Under the pieces are notes generated by a model. The model searched no databases, was not told the origin of the DNA, and was given only the letters and a program-made list of their open reading frames with translations. 64,000 nt of DNA from Linyphia triangularis (lineage: Eukaryota; Arthropoda; Arachnida; Araneae; Linyphiidae): the NCBI GenBank assembly GCA_963978545.1, contig OZ021729.1, positions 6,507,501 through 6,571,500 on the forward strand, given 5' to 3'. Shown here one piece after another: positions 25,608 through 37,100 of this stretch. Numbering within the stretch: the stretch's first letter is position 1; each line of letters opens with the position of its first letter. The position numbers and the translations under genes are program-made.

Positions 25608-26640
25608 CTTCCAGCTTTTGAATATGAGCCTAGTTGGCGATAAATATGTCACTGATGACGTAATGTTTATTGCCAACTTGGCTGCCTTTTAGAAGATGAA
25701 AGATCTTGGCGGCAGGATAAGCAAATCGTCTGCAACCTTCTTAATTGAAAATTAAAGAGTGTTGGGTTACCAGACAAAAAAGATGTTCATTTTTTATAGT
25801 CCGAGAGGCAACTGCAATTTTTGGACCCCATCGAACATCATTCTGAATTTTTTATAGAAATTAGAGAGAAGTGAGTAGATTACGAATTCACTGGTCTGCT
25901 GTGGCGAAAATGGCCGAAACTGATCAAAAATAGACTGGAAATGAGTTGAACTAAAATCCGATTGCCAAATATGTCATAACTAGCCAAAAAGGGAACAAAC
26001 ATTTTTGTCTGGCAACTCACTGCATTTTGATTTTCAATGAGAAAAAGCGCAAACGATTTCTGATCTCTGACTCGGAAAACTTGTATCCTGTAAAAGTAGC
26101 CAAATTGGCGACATCAGTTACGTCATCAGTGACGTAATACTTTTTGCCAACTTGGCTCATTTGTGAAAGATGCAAGTAAGCCATAACCACACATCCGAAT
26201 CGTCTGCAACCTTTCTAATTGAAAATTAAAAAGTGAAGGTTACCAAATAAAAAAAAAATTCTCATTATTTGGCAAGTTATGGCGCATTTGGCAATTGAAT
26301 TTAGTTCAACTTATTAAAAGTCTATGTTTGACCAGTTTCGGCCATTTTTGCCAAGGCAGACCAGTGAATTCGTAATCGACTCACTTTTCTCCAATTTCTA
26401 TAAAAAATTCAGAATGATGTTCGATGGGATCCAAAAATTGCAGTCGCCTCTCAGTCTGTAAGTAAGTTATTACATATTTGGCAATCAGATTTAGTTTAAC
26501 TCATTTAAAGTTTATTTTTGAATAGTTTCGGGCATTTTTGTCCCGGCTGACCAGTGGTTTCATTATCTACTAACATTTCTCTAAATTCTATAAAAAAATT
26601 CAAAATGATGTTCGATAAGGCACTTAAACTTGCAGATGAT
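25608..26640. mobile_element. Older TIR-family copy, split by a younger copy
   Basis: 25608-25796 matches the middle of the TIR family (GAGCCTAGTTGGCGAT, GACGTAATGTTTATTGCC, TCGTCTGCAACCTTCTTAAT). 26461-26640 continues it (TATTTGGCAATCAGATTTAG...TGATGTTCGATAAGG). The intact copy 25797-26460 sits exactly between the two parts. The older copy lacks its left end. Confidence 0.75.
25797..26460. mobile_element. TIR-family element copy 2 (nested)
   Basis: It has the same termini as copy 1 (GTCCGAGAGGC...GCCTCTCAGTC) and the same central GTTACGTCATCAGTGACGTA palindrome. It is flanked by TA within the older copy. Confidence 0.85.
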
Positions 26641-27555
26641 GGGATTGGTGTCACTTGTGTACACCAGCATTTACCAAATTGCGGATTGCGAAACATTGAT
26701 GGGTCGTGAGCAAATTTTTTATGTATCAGGAAAAAAAATTTAATATTTGATATGAAAATTGGAAGTTTTAAGAACTATCAAAATATGGGAAAAAAATAGA
26801 AAATGTTTATTAGTAGCACTCTGGGTGATCATTTTGTGAGAGAATGCAGTTGTCGAACTATTATAGGGTTGCTAACGGTTCGTTTGTAGGAGTTCGAATT
26901 TATTTGAAGATTGTTAGTTTGGATGAGTTAGATCTGCAATTTTATCTGGTACCTAGCTAACGGAATATAACCTTCAAACCTTACAATAAGGGTAAATTAC
27001 TTTTAAGAACCTGGAACACATTTAGTAATTACAATTTGAATTTTTTTTTTATGGTTTATCAAAAGTCCGGGGTGGGGGGGGGGGCAGGCTTTTGATACAC
27101 CATAAAAAATACCATTTTACCATATACCAAATACCATTTTTTTTCCGGACAATACCATCCCTTCCTAACCTCTGTCTTTTCCCCCCTCTGTCTGTTGCCT
27201 ACAGGCTATTAGCGGTACAATACCATTTCTGTCTGGGTTTGACACTTGGCACCATATTGACCTCTGACCTCATTCAGAAAGTTCCTGACCGACAGTTGCG
27301 TATTTTCCTACAGAAAGTGCAGTACTGCGAGTTGCGTATAATGTGTTGCATTACACTCGAGGCTTTGCCTGGAAAACTAGCTATATTCTTAATATTAAAG
27401 TAAGTACCAATTTCTTCATTTTGAAAAAGAACACGACACTGTGTTAGTTAAATCCTTCATAAAAAAAAAATAATGATCCATTTAAAATATGCTCCATCGA
27501 TTAGTATTTGGTCAGCACTGTTTAAATATTGTTTGCAAATACTGGGAAAATAGTA
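26641..27555. other. No gene seen
   Basis: No repeat partner was recognised except a short resemblance of 26935-26965 to 46535-46565. A G run lies near 27071-27083. The 103-codon frame at 27092-27403 has no family signature. Confidence 0.4.
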
Positions 27556-27758
27556 CACTGTTAAAAAAAATTGTCCACCTTGCACCAAAAATTGGTTCCC
27601 ATTTAGCTGCCACCAACATTTGGTGCTTAGTTTCGCGATTTAATGGTGCTTATGGTCCGAGGTTGCACCATTAAATCGTGAAACTAAGCACCAAATGTTG
27701 GTGGCAGCTAAATGGGAACCAATTTTTGGTGCAAGGTGGAACAAAATTTTTAACAGTG
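27556..27758. mobile_element. 203-bp palindromic MITE, second copy
   Basis: It has the same length and termini (CACTGTTAAAAA) as the element at 5134-5336 and is TA-flanked at 27554-27555 and 27759-27760. The arms are close to perfect complements. Confidence 0.85.
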
Positions 27759-27760
27759 TA

Positions 27761-28780
27761 TAAAATATCAACTTATTGAAAAAGAAAACAGAACTAATAT
27801 TTGTTCAAAATAAGAAATTATTTTATACACCTCCGTGGCTTCAATTTTTTTCGCAGCTCTTTTTTAAAGTATATATGGACATTACTGTTGTACAACAGGT
27901 TTTGTAACTTTGTGCAAAGTCGATATAGCTTTTGGTCAAAGATAAGTTTACCCTGGGCCTCGCAGACTTTAAAACTACACTGTGACTGTTAATGAGTATA
28001 TTTAATTATTTAGTTCTACCTATTCATAATGCATATACCCTTCTCATCTAAAAAACGGATAGTAAACGGTTGTAATCGGCAACATTGTCTGTTACAATTG
28101 CAACTGCGGAAAGGCCCTTCTAATCCTTAAGGCAACTGAAAAATTACCTGATATATTCTACTGCCCAAACTCGCTGAAATGTTTTGGATTTCATGTTCAT
28201 TCATAAAGAAATTGACATAGACCAAGAAGTACTTAATAAACTTTCCAAATAGCCTCGACAGTTAGGTTTCCAATTATGAATTACGCTGCAAAATATGTAC
28301 TTAACTTAATTTTCTGCTAATTTTGTGAGTGGAGTTAATTAATAAAATTTAATTGTTTTATTTACTAAGAAATTATATGTTGCTAAATAATGCCGAAAAT
28401 TTAATTGCCTAATTAATTAATTGACTAAGTAATTAAGGGTATTTAATTTAAAGTTACTATCTTCGAGTTTTATACCACTATTGCTAGCAATTCTTCAATA
28501 TGGGTGAACATATCACCTCCCCCCCCCCCCGACAATAAATCCTAACTACGCCCCTGGGCCTTTGTATCTCAAGCGCCATAAATATGTAATAAAATTAGTC
28601 TGAAATGGTATAAGTGTTTGTCCTTTCTCCTAAAAATATTTCTTCTTCTCTAGTTGATTATAGGTAAACAAAATTTTCAGATTAATCGAAAATCTAGATA
28701 ATATGGTTAAAACTCGGTAAAATGAAGTCCCATGTTGAGGTATTTGGTTTAATTCAAATTCTCGTTATTTCTCAATTTAT
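27761..28780. other. No gene seen
   Basis: AT-rich unique-looking DNA with a C run near 28519-28530. No coding stretch supported. Confidence 0.4.
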
Positions 28781-30015
28781 TTTTATATTATATTATATTA
28801 TTATATATATTATATTATTATATTATATTATTATATATATTATATTATATTATTATATATATTATATTATATTATTATATTATATTATTATATTATATTA
28901 TTATATATATTATATTATATTATTATATATATTATATTATATTATTATATTATATTATTATATATATATTGTTGCGTTGTATGGGTTCGAAAGATTTGAC
29001 GCCAAAGCATATCAAAACTTGCAGAAATTTATTCCAAAATAACTCTTCACAGTTCTCTTACAGCTCCAGAACTTCTCGTTCTAGTAGACACAATACAGCT
29101 CTTTTCACCTCAATAGAGCACAAAACAGCAGTTAAAAACTTGACAAACAACTGCTAAATCGTCGCAAAAGACAATGCAATACAGTTCGCTCAGTATCTCC
29201 AGTCAACTAATTCAGTGACTCAAAATCCAAGAACTAACTCAAGTCAGGAATACAGCTCTCACAATGAACGTTGAGAGACAACTCACTCAGTGATTCAAAA
29301 TCAACTAACTTCAGTCAACTATCGGACTCAGCTAACAACTAGCTCCGTGACTCAAAATCAGTCAATAACTAACTAACTGCATCACCCGCTCTCCCTGAGC
29401 TTTTATAGGGCGACCTGAGAACATACGTGAACCTTCTTGAAACTCCCAGAGGTAGATGTCTGGAGAACTTTCCAGAGAGTAGTCGAAAAGACCTATATAG
29501 GTTATGGGATACATGTACCTATACATGTACTGAAAATGTCGCCAAATGGTCGCCAAGTTTGGCGACATTTGGCGATTTCTCGCCAAATTTGGCGACAAAA
29601 ATTAGTCGCCAAAACCGTCGCCAACTTGGCTCTATCTCGCCAATTTGGCGAGATTCCCATTAACATAATGTTAAATGCCCTGCCCCTTGAAACTCGCTTC
29701 CCAGAGTTACCTCTGTAAAACTCGTTATCAAGCGTTGATATGCTCACTGCAGGGAAACAAACCATTGCATTGCCTTATGCGAAATGTACAGAAACTTTAT
29801 CTATTTACAAAATTAGCACTACGAAATATTTACAAATATACAAAAATTCGTAACAATATTATATTATTATATTATATATTATTATATTATATATTATTAT
29901 ATTATATTATTATATATATTATATTATATTATTATATTATATTATTATATATATTATATTATATTATTATATTATATTATTATATTATATTATTATATAT
30001 ATTATATTATATTAT
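28781..30015. repeat. TATTATATTA-type microsatellite, interrupted by solo LTR 4
   Basis: Irregular ATATT/ATAT repeats fill 28781-28969 and 29856-30015. The two blocks were one tract before the LTR at 28970-29855 inserted, since the same repeat continues directly on both sides. Confidence 0.9.
28970..29855 (-). mobile_element. Solo LTR 4 (same family, longest copy)
   Basis: On the minus strand it runs TGTTACGAATTTTTG to CATACAACGCAACA. It is flanked by ATAT (28966-28969 and 29856-29859). It has a TATAAAAG box near 29401 and AATAAA at 29028-29033. The U3 contains the fullest TTTGGCGA/TCGCCAAA cluster (29540-29655). Extra sequence at about 29190-29390 makes it longer than the other copies. Confidence 0.85.
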
Positions 30016-30344
30016 AAAAATATTCTCAATTATTTTTATTATGCAGGTGGCATGTTAAGAAACTGCAAAAATATTGTGATATGGGACAAATATGGAATGA
30101 GAAAGTTCTGTGTTAAAACAGTATTTTTTGTAGAAAAATGCAGGAGCAAGCTCATTGCTTGATTGAAAACCTTTCGCACAGAAATTTTCTGGTTGTGCCC
30201 TTGCTGTCAGACATGACACACAGTTCATATGAAACGAGGATTTCAGTTTTTTTTTTTTTTTTTTTTTTTTACTAAAATTTCAATCATTCATGAGATCTAT
30301 ACAAATTTGGAATGCAATCTTATTGGGCTTACTTGCAAGTCTGA
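30016..30344. other. No gene seen
   Basis: A T run at 30247-30270 lies in otherwise unremarkable AT-rich DNA. Confidence 0.4.
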
Positions 30345-30778
30345 CAATGAGGAACTTTCACGTTTTTCGGTTTTATTTTTAAATAAAAGTAGAGAAAAAA
30401 TCATGAAAATCACTACCATTCTTTCAAAAATTTGAGCTCGGATAGATAGTTTAAGAAATATTTAGTTTTTCACTTTGCGATTTGGCGGGAAAAAACCAAC
30501 GGGCAGATAATGAACCAGTCTAAAACCTGTTTGACAAGGAATGAGTGAGGTTTTTCCTCCGTTTTTCGACTTTATCTATGCGTAACCACATCACGGTTTT
30601 TTCATGCTCTTTTTGGTCACGTGATTTTTGCTGTGATTTCGGCTATTTTCAAACTCGATTTTTGATTAATTGAAAGCATAAAGATAAAAAGTAATTGCAC
30701 TGCTCAAATATATTCGTTGGATAACACTAGTAAATACAAAAAAATATTCATTTTCCTCACTTGTGAAAGTTCCTCATT
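30345..30778. mobile_element. MITE with CAATGAGGAACTTTCAC termini, copy 1
   Basis: The 17-bp terminal inverted repeats are CAATGAGGAACTTTCAC and GTGAAAGTTCCTCATT. The interior matches 44266-44717 closely. It includes TTTGGCGGGAAA at 30481-30492. No protein is encoded. Confidence 0.8.
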
Positions 30779-31498
30779 ACGGAACCTGCGTACAATCAGA
30801 CTTCCCCAAACTTCTGATGTAATGACCACTTTTCTTGCAAATTACAGCCTCTATTGTAATTACTTACATTGGTGTGTGGTGATTATATAGTTGCCTGAAC
30901 GTTACGATAATGTAAGGGCTGCTATTGCTGAGATTTGTGCTGTTAGACGGGATAGCTATCGCCGGGATTTACGTTGTTGTGATGTTCATTTTCCGCGTTA
31001 CACCAATGTATAGCAGCCACAATTCCGAATGTTTTTGCCTCTATAGTTGTCACTATCACCGGAATTTACACGATTGTAATAGTCAATTTCGTTGAGTGTT
31101 AGGTCAATATAATCACCTCTATAACAAAGATTTCTATCGATATATTGGGCGCCAACTCTGGTGTTTACGTTGGTGTAATGGTAATTTTTTTACCGATTGA
31201 TGTAATTGCTGAGATTTGCGCCAGGTGGTCATCGCCGATATTTACGAAGGAATAGTGGTAATTTTCACCGTTTAAGCAGTTTTAGTAGCAGTTATTAATG
31301 AGATTTGAGACGCCGTTGTGGTGTCATTCGCTTATTCTTCCGCTGAAGTGTCTGTGATTAGTGTGTGTGAAAAACGGTTTCGCTGTTTGGTTTGAATCGA
31401 TGCAGAATTATTGGAATTTTAATTTATACAAAAGGAAATCAGTTCCAATTGTCCAATTTTACTGTTTACATTTATTTAAAATTGTCTATGGATAAAAA
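30779..31498. repeat. Degenerate tandem repeat region
   Basis: From about 30890 to 31330, words such as TTGCTGAGATTTGTGC, ATCGCCGGGATTTACG, ATCACCGGAATTTACAC and ATCGCCGATATTTACG recur at irregular spacing of roughly 80-130 bp. The array is strongly diverged. No coding frame follows it. Confidence 0.45.
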
Positions 31499-32433
31499 TC
31501 TATATATTTAATAGGCAATAAGTTTTTTGGGGTTAGTCCATCCGCCTAAACTGCTCAACCAATTTCAATGATCAAGGTGTCATTTTAAAGGAAATAAGCT
31601 GTAGATTTGCCAAAACGTGCCAAAATAATGTATTAACACTTCATTAATTAGTTAAATTTCAATATTTTTCATCATTAAGCTACTACAAAGCCTCAATGAT
31701 TTTGAATATATGAATGGCAACATCCTTATATATGTAAACAACAAACCCGTTGCTTATTTTAAAGCTCTTTTTAAACTCTTCGTTTCAAAGTTGATTTTTT
31801 CTGTTTTTCTGAAGCATTTTTGTATTAGAGTAATTATTATTTTGAAGTATTTCTATCCAGAAAATGCCTCGCGTTGGACGTCGTTCTCTAACGGGGCGAC
31901 GTGAACGAAACAATCACTCTCGGCGTAATACGTCTAATAATAGAAATTACAATGTTATCCTAAAGGATTGTGTTCAAAATCTATAAAGAATGTTAGAGCA
32001 TGCGAATTATAACTTCCTTCTCTGTCGATAAACAAAAATCCACTCTTTCCTTAATACAACTACTCTTTAATTAAAATTTTACTATTATGTTTTCGTTAAC
32101 TTGAATTTTCCGAGCGTAGTGAGGCGTTTGTCCAAGCGAGGCATTCAGGGGTTGGTGAGTTTAGCTCGCGTTGTTTTTTATCAGAATAAATAATAAAAGA
32201 TATTGGGACTTCAATGTAAGGGCACAGCTAATGAAGTTTTAAGTCAGAATGTTGGAGGATAGTATATTTAACTTTCTATTATGAAACTTGCAATTTGGGT
32301 GTTTTCTCTATTAGGCCTTACATTAAATTTATAAAAATTTGGTTACATTTTTTATGGCTGGCAAACCTATTCGAGCGCAGCGAGGCGTTTGGGGGTTGGC
32401 GAGCGTTAGCGAGCAGGGGGCGAAGCCCCCTAG
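31499..32433 (+). mobile_element. Nonautonomous Helitron, complete
   Basis: The 5' end is TCTATATATTTAATAGGC after a host A. The 3' end is a perfect hairpin, GGGGGCGAAGCCCCC at 32416-32430, followed at once by CTAG (32430-32433) and a host T. This is the canonical Helitron insertion between A and T without target duplication. The 3' part carries GCGAGCGTTAGCGAGC-like words. There is no Rep/helicase, so it relies on an enzyme from elsewhere. Confidence 0.8.
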
Positions 32434-32659
32434 TAATAGTTTAAAGTTAAAGAGATTTTTTATATAATGATTTTAAATTGACTTGCGCAATTTTGCGAAA
32501 ATTGGAAGTTTTTTGCTTGGGTATTGTAAACTATGGTGGGTACAGTAACTGCAGGTCAACTTAAACAATTGAGAAAAAAAATGAAGAAAAAAAAATAAAA
32601 AAAATATATATATGGCAAATGATAAAATTGAACAATTTGACAAAGAAATTATGCAAACT

Positions 32660-32970
32660 GCGCCAGGATAAAGAAACTGATTTTTCAGCGCCATGGATTA
32701 TGTCTTTTTTAAAATTGTACGCTTCATCAGGAGTCGAAACCTCTCTTAATAATTTCAGACCAAGTTCATCATTAACATGATATTTTGAATCTGAATGCAA
32801 TCCAATATCCAAACGATTAGCACTTAAATCCAATTGTTTAGGAAATTCTTCAACCATAGTTTTTTTATTGATGATCGACTCGTTTTGATGATCCGTAATG
32901 GTATCTGAATTGGTTAACGATTCATGTTTTGCATTTTTTACAGAAATTTTTTTTAGTATTTTTCATTTTT
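32660..32970 (-). other. Possible host exon, unidentified protein
   Basis: An open minus-strand frame runs from about 32970 through an ATG at 32857 (MVEEFPKQ) to about 32660. Its composition is protein-like, for example DLSANRLDIGLHSD, LGLKLLREVSTPDEAYNF and GAEKSVSLSW. Beyond that it becomes low-complexity Phe/Ile, typical of intron read-through. No strong splice sites frame it and I do not recognise the family. Confidence 0.3.
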
Positions 32971-33301
32971 ACACATGCTGTCTCGATTACTTTCTATTTC
33001 ACTTAATAAATGACACAAAAAGTCAAAGACACTAAGTTAAGAAACGCATCTTTTGTGCAAAGCTCCAAAGTAACAATTTATTAGAAAGCAGCCACGCAAC
33101 AGAACGAAAAATATCAATTTGCTTTTTTATAATTTAAATTTTGTTTGTAGAGTAAGGTCTCATACATCATTTCTTTTAGGGAAACTAAACTTTTTCTACT
33201 TCCTTTTTAAACAAAGAAATCGAATCTATCAAATGTAAATGTTCACTCTAGTTTTGTGGTATTATTTTTATGCTTGGTATATTTTTACTTTTTCTAGAAT
33301 T

Positions 33302-33340
<39 letters not shown>

Positions 33341-33759
33341 AGAGAGAGAAGGAATCTGTTTTTCTTTTTCGGTGACATGGGATTTATTGAAAAAAATATA
33401 AGAAAAAAATCAGTTAGCACAATTTCAAAACTTCAGTTGAGAGGTAAAGGGCGGGAAGTCTGAATTATTTCCGGTGTTAATAATTCCTAGAAATGTATTG
33501 CTTTTGGAAATGATTGAGATACTGAATTTTATTTTAGATTTCCGTTGAGTATTTCGTAGAATGGGATTAAGGTTTTTGTTTTATTTTTGTACGTACATGT
33601 TTTTTCATTGCAGAAAAGAAAAACCTAATATTTTGTGCCTTTTTGCATATTTTACCAGAGTACAGATGCTCGTAACGTAAATGGTTGAGAACTAGTTGTT
33701 GTGCCTCGTGTTTAATGATATGACTTAACATGAATATATTTCATTATTTTATAAAATAG
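32971..33759. other. No gene seen
   Basis: AT-rich, with a long T run at 33303-33339 followed by GAGAGAGAG. The right edge ends in a plausible splice acceptor (TTATTTTATAAAATAG). Confidence 0.4.
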
Positions 33760-33885
33760 AGCAACGGTGAACACTTAAAATTAATTTGGACCAAGGATTT
33801 CCTTGATTCGGACAATCACACACCAGGATTCCAATTCAACCCCCAGGTTTATTTCTCTTTAGTTCAACTTCGCATCCACAAATAT
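33760..33885 (+). pseudogene. Candidate host exon, left part, cut by the BEL element
   Basis: An acceptor-like AG at 33758-33759 is followed by 42 open codons (SNGEHLKLIWTKDF..., then PGFQFNPQVYFSL and QLRIHKY). The frame is open up to the BEL target duplication AATAT (33881-33885) and resumes in phase at 39756. I do not recognise the protein. The case for an exon is the open frame, the protein-like composition and the splice sites at both outer ends. No homology search supports it. Confidence 0.45.
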
Positions 33886-34113
33886 TGTTACGTCATCATG
33901 GAGTTGCTTATAAGAATTGACTTTTGTACTATTCGGCTTGTTCTGAATTCTGTTACGAACTGAAAAAGTGCAGACGATAATCTTTTTCTTAGAATGTAAA
34001 AACGGTTATTTTATATGTTCTTGTTCTTGTTCTAAACTTTTTGTAATTAAAGAAAGACGTGAAGGAAAAAAAAAAAAAAGAAAAAAAAAAAAGGATCCAA
34101 GTGAGATCCTACA
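33886..34113 (+). repeat. 5' LTR of the BEL element
   Basis: 228 bp. It differs from the 266-bp 3' LTR mainly in one segment. Where the 3' LTR has about 60 bp of mixed sequence, this copy has A14-G-A12 at 34066-34092. An AATTAAA polyadenylation-like signal lies just upstream (34044-34050). Confidence 0.9.
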
Positions 34114-34124
34114 TATATTTTTTG

Positions 34125-34142
34125 TGGCGTCCGCGACTTTTG
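34125..34142 (+). promoter_or_regulatory. Candidate primer-binding site
   Basis: TGGCGTCCGCGACTTTTG lies 11 bases after the 5' LTR and starts with TGG, the complement of a tRNA CCA end. I cannot assign the tRNA. Confidence 0.4.
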
Positions 34143-34168
34143 ATTTTAAAACGATTTAAAGATTGACT

Positions 34169-37100
34169 ATGGAAGGAGAAAACACGAAACGCAAAGCTTT
34201 GAGACAATCATTCACGGTGTGTGCCAATAATGTTGAAGAGGTTTTACGAAATGATGAAACTACGGTAAACCAACTATGTCTTTTGCAAAAACAATTATTG
34301 GATAAATTTTCTCGCCTGGAAGCCGTACAGGAGAACATTGCACAAGCTCTCTTGGATGATGAAGATTTGGCGACGAATTACGATGAAGATTTTGCAAAAG
34401 CGGAAACCTACAGGGACAGATTTTGTGCGGTCTCGACACAGCTGGAATTAAAAATTAACATGAATATTGACACATCGAAAAGTGCTAACGCGATGGAAGA
34501 AAAACGTAAATTTAAGTTACCCCGTTTGGAGTTGAAAAGATTTACAGGTGAGCCGAAGGATTTTCTAGCCTTTTGGTCGCAATTTAGCAAAATTCATAGC
34601 GATGACAATATTCCGGATGAAGATAAATTCCAGTATTTGTTACAAAGTGTAGTGCCAAAATCTAAAGCGGCGAGGCTGGTAGAAAGCTACCCGCCCACGA
34701 GAGAAAACTATTCAAAAGTTATCGTTCAACTGAAGGATAGATTCGGTCGTGATGAATTACTCGTTCAAATTTATGTACGGGACCTTCTAAGCCTGGTTAT
34801 GAAAAACGCATCCGGCAAAGGAAAAGTCGACCTATCTGAACTGTATGACTTACTTGAGAGTAAGCTACTTGCTTTGGAAAGTTTGGGGCGCACGAAAGAA
34901 AAGTTTGCCGATTTTCTGGAACCCCTGGTGGAGTCCTGCCTTCCGGAACAGGTGCTACGTGCCTGGGAAAGGAGTCGATCCATTGATGAGGCATCCAGTG
35001 GAACAGCTGACGCAAGCGTGCGTTCTTTGGAAAGATTAATGTCCTTCCTTCGCTCGGAGGTGCAAAGTGAGGAGATGATCATACTTGCTCGCTCGGGACT
35101 TGGAGTGCCACAGAAGAATTTACCAAACCGCAGGGATGAGGAGCCATCTTTGCCCACAAATGCAGTCTTGATTAATGCAGGTAAGGAAGAGGGGCCAGCC
35201 AAATTTAAATGTATATTTTGTTCAAAACAAAATCACTTTAGTTCTGACTGTTTTTTGGCGCAGAAAATGTCTTTAAAGGATAAGAAGAGTATTCTTATAA
35301 AAAATAAAGCTTGTTTTAAATTAAACCATTCGGCACGATTTTTTCGAAATAAATTCATTAAATGCGGTTTTTGCGATGACAAATCCCATCAAAGTTTAAT
35401 GTGTCCCAAAAAAGAGGACATTAAAGTTGAAGACATTAAAGTAGAATCTGATCCTAGTATCACAGTTATAGGCAATACGCTTTCTAATCAGTCAAAAGTA
35501 TCCAATATATATTTACAAACAATTATGATTAAAATTAGTCATAAAAATAAAGAGCTGGTTTTGCGCTGCCTTCTGGACAGCGGTAGTGAAAATTCCTACA
35601 TTACTCAACAGGCAATCGAAAAATTGAACTTGACACCTGTAGCAAAACAAATCATGTTACACGGTTTGTTTGGGGGGAAGCAGACGGGTCCCAAGCAACA
35701 TTCCCTCTATAATGTTGAAATAAGTTGTTTAAAGGGTGACTTTTCTTGTAAAATTCCAGTTCTTTCAGAGAATAAAATTTGTGGGTGTCTACCTAAGGTT
35801 AGGAATATATTGGTACTATCAGAACTAAAAGAAAAATATATTGATGTACCTGATATTTATTCGTCACATTATGAAATCGATTTACTAATGGGAGCCGATT
35901 CTATTGGGTTAATCTTAACGGGTATGAGCATTACACTCGAATGTGGTTTAACGGCTGTTGAAACCAAGTTAGGATATACTTTAATGGGTAAAATTAAAGA
36001 AAATTTTAGGGAACATGTTGTAATGTCAGTGCCTGCTATAAGTGAAAGACAATTGTCAAAACCAGTGGTAAGTATGTTATCCACACAATTGTCCACTTTT
36101 AATATCAAAGAATTGTGGGATCTGGAAGCAATAGGTATTCGAGATCCAGTGGAGAATTTAAAAGGAAACATGCGTTATGCAAAAGCAATTGAGCAATTTG
36201 AGAATAATTTAAATGTGTTTCCAGATGGTAGATATGAATTGTCCTTGCCATTTAAAACTGAAAGCAAATTACCAAGTAATAAAAGTTTAACATTGAAAAG
36301 ACACAAACGAATGTGTCAAGGTATAATTGATAAGGACTGTCTTGAATCCTATGTTGCTGTATTTAAAGAATGGGAGAGGTTAAAAATCATTGAAAAGGTC
36401 CCAGATAATGAAATTAAAAATGATGGTTATTATATGCCCCATAGACCAGTGTATACACCTTCTAAAACTACTAAGATCCGCCCCGTATTTGATGCATCTG
36501 CCAGGGAAGGAAGTAAACCTTCTCTTAATGATTGCCTTCATAGAGGTCCAAATTTAATTGAACTGATACCGGATATCTTAGATAGATTTCGTGTGTACCC
36601 TATTGGCATATCAGGAGATATTGAGAAAGCTTTTCTGCAATTAAGTATAACCCCCAAACATAAGGACTTTTTAAGGTTTTTCTATCCCCATGAAAGTGAA
36701 GAAATAATTTATCGTCATTGTCGCGTGGTGTTCGGTGTCTGCTCAAGCCCATTTCTATTAGCAGCCTCAATAAAGCATTTGTTAGAGCATAGTCCCCCAC
36801 AATATCGAGATTTGGTTAACAAACTGCGTCATTCCTTCTACGTAGACAATTGTGTTACCGGTGTATTCCACTCCCAGGAAATACATCCATTTATTTCCAA
36901 GTCTGAGGAAATTATGAAAATGGGGTGTTTTAACCTCAGAGCATGGGAAAGCAATGTTAAAGGGGAGGGCGTAACTAAATCTGAAGGTGATACAAATGTA
37001 TTAGGAGTTGTATGGAATTTAGACAGGGATACTCTTAGGTGTTTCATCGATAAGGAACAGTTAGGAAAAACTGAACAATTGACTAAACGGTCGATGTTAT

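Noticed and set aside
28722..30058. Tyr/Ile-rich frames
   Set aside because: They come from the TATTATATTA microsatellite and the solo LTR.
34771..35202. 143-codon antisense frame
   Set aside because: It is a shadow of the BEL polyprotein on the opposite strand. The other antisense frames in 34-39 kb are the same.
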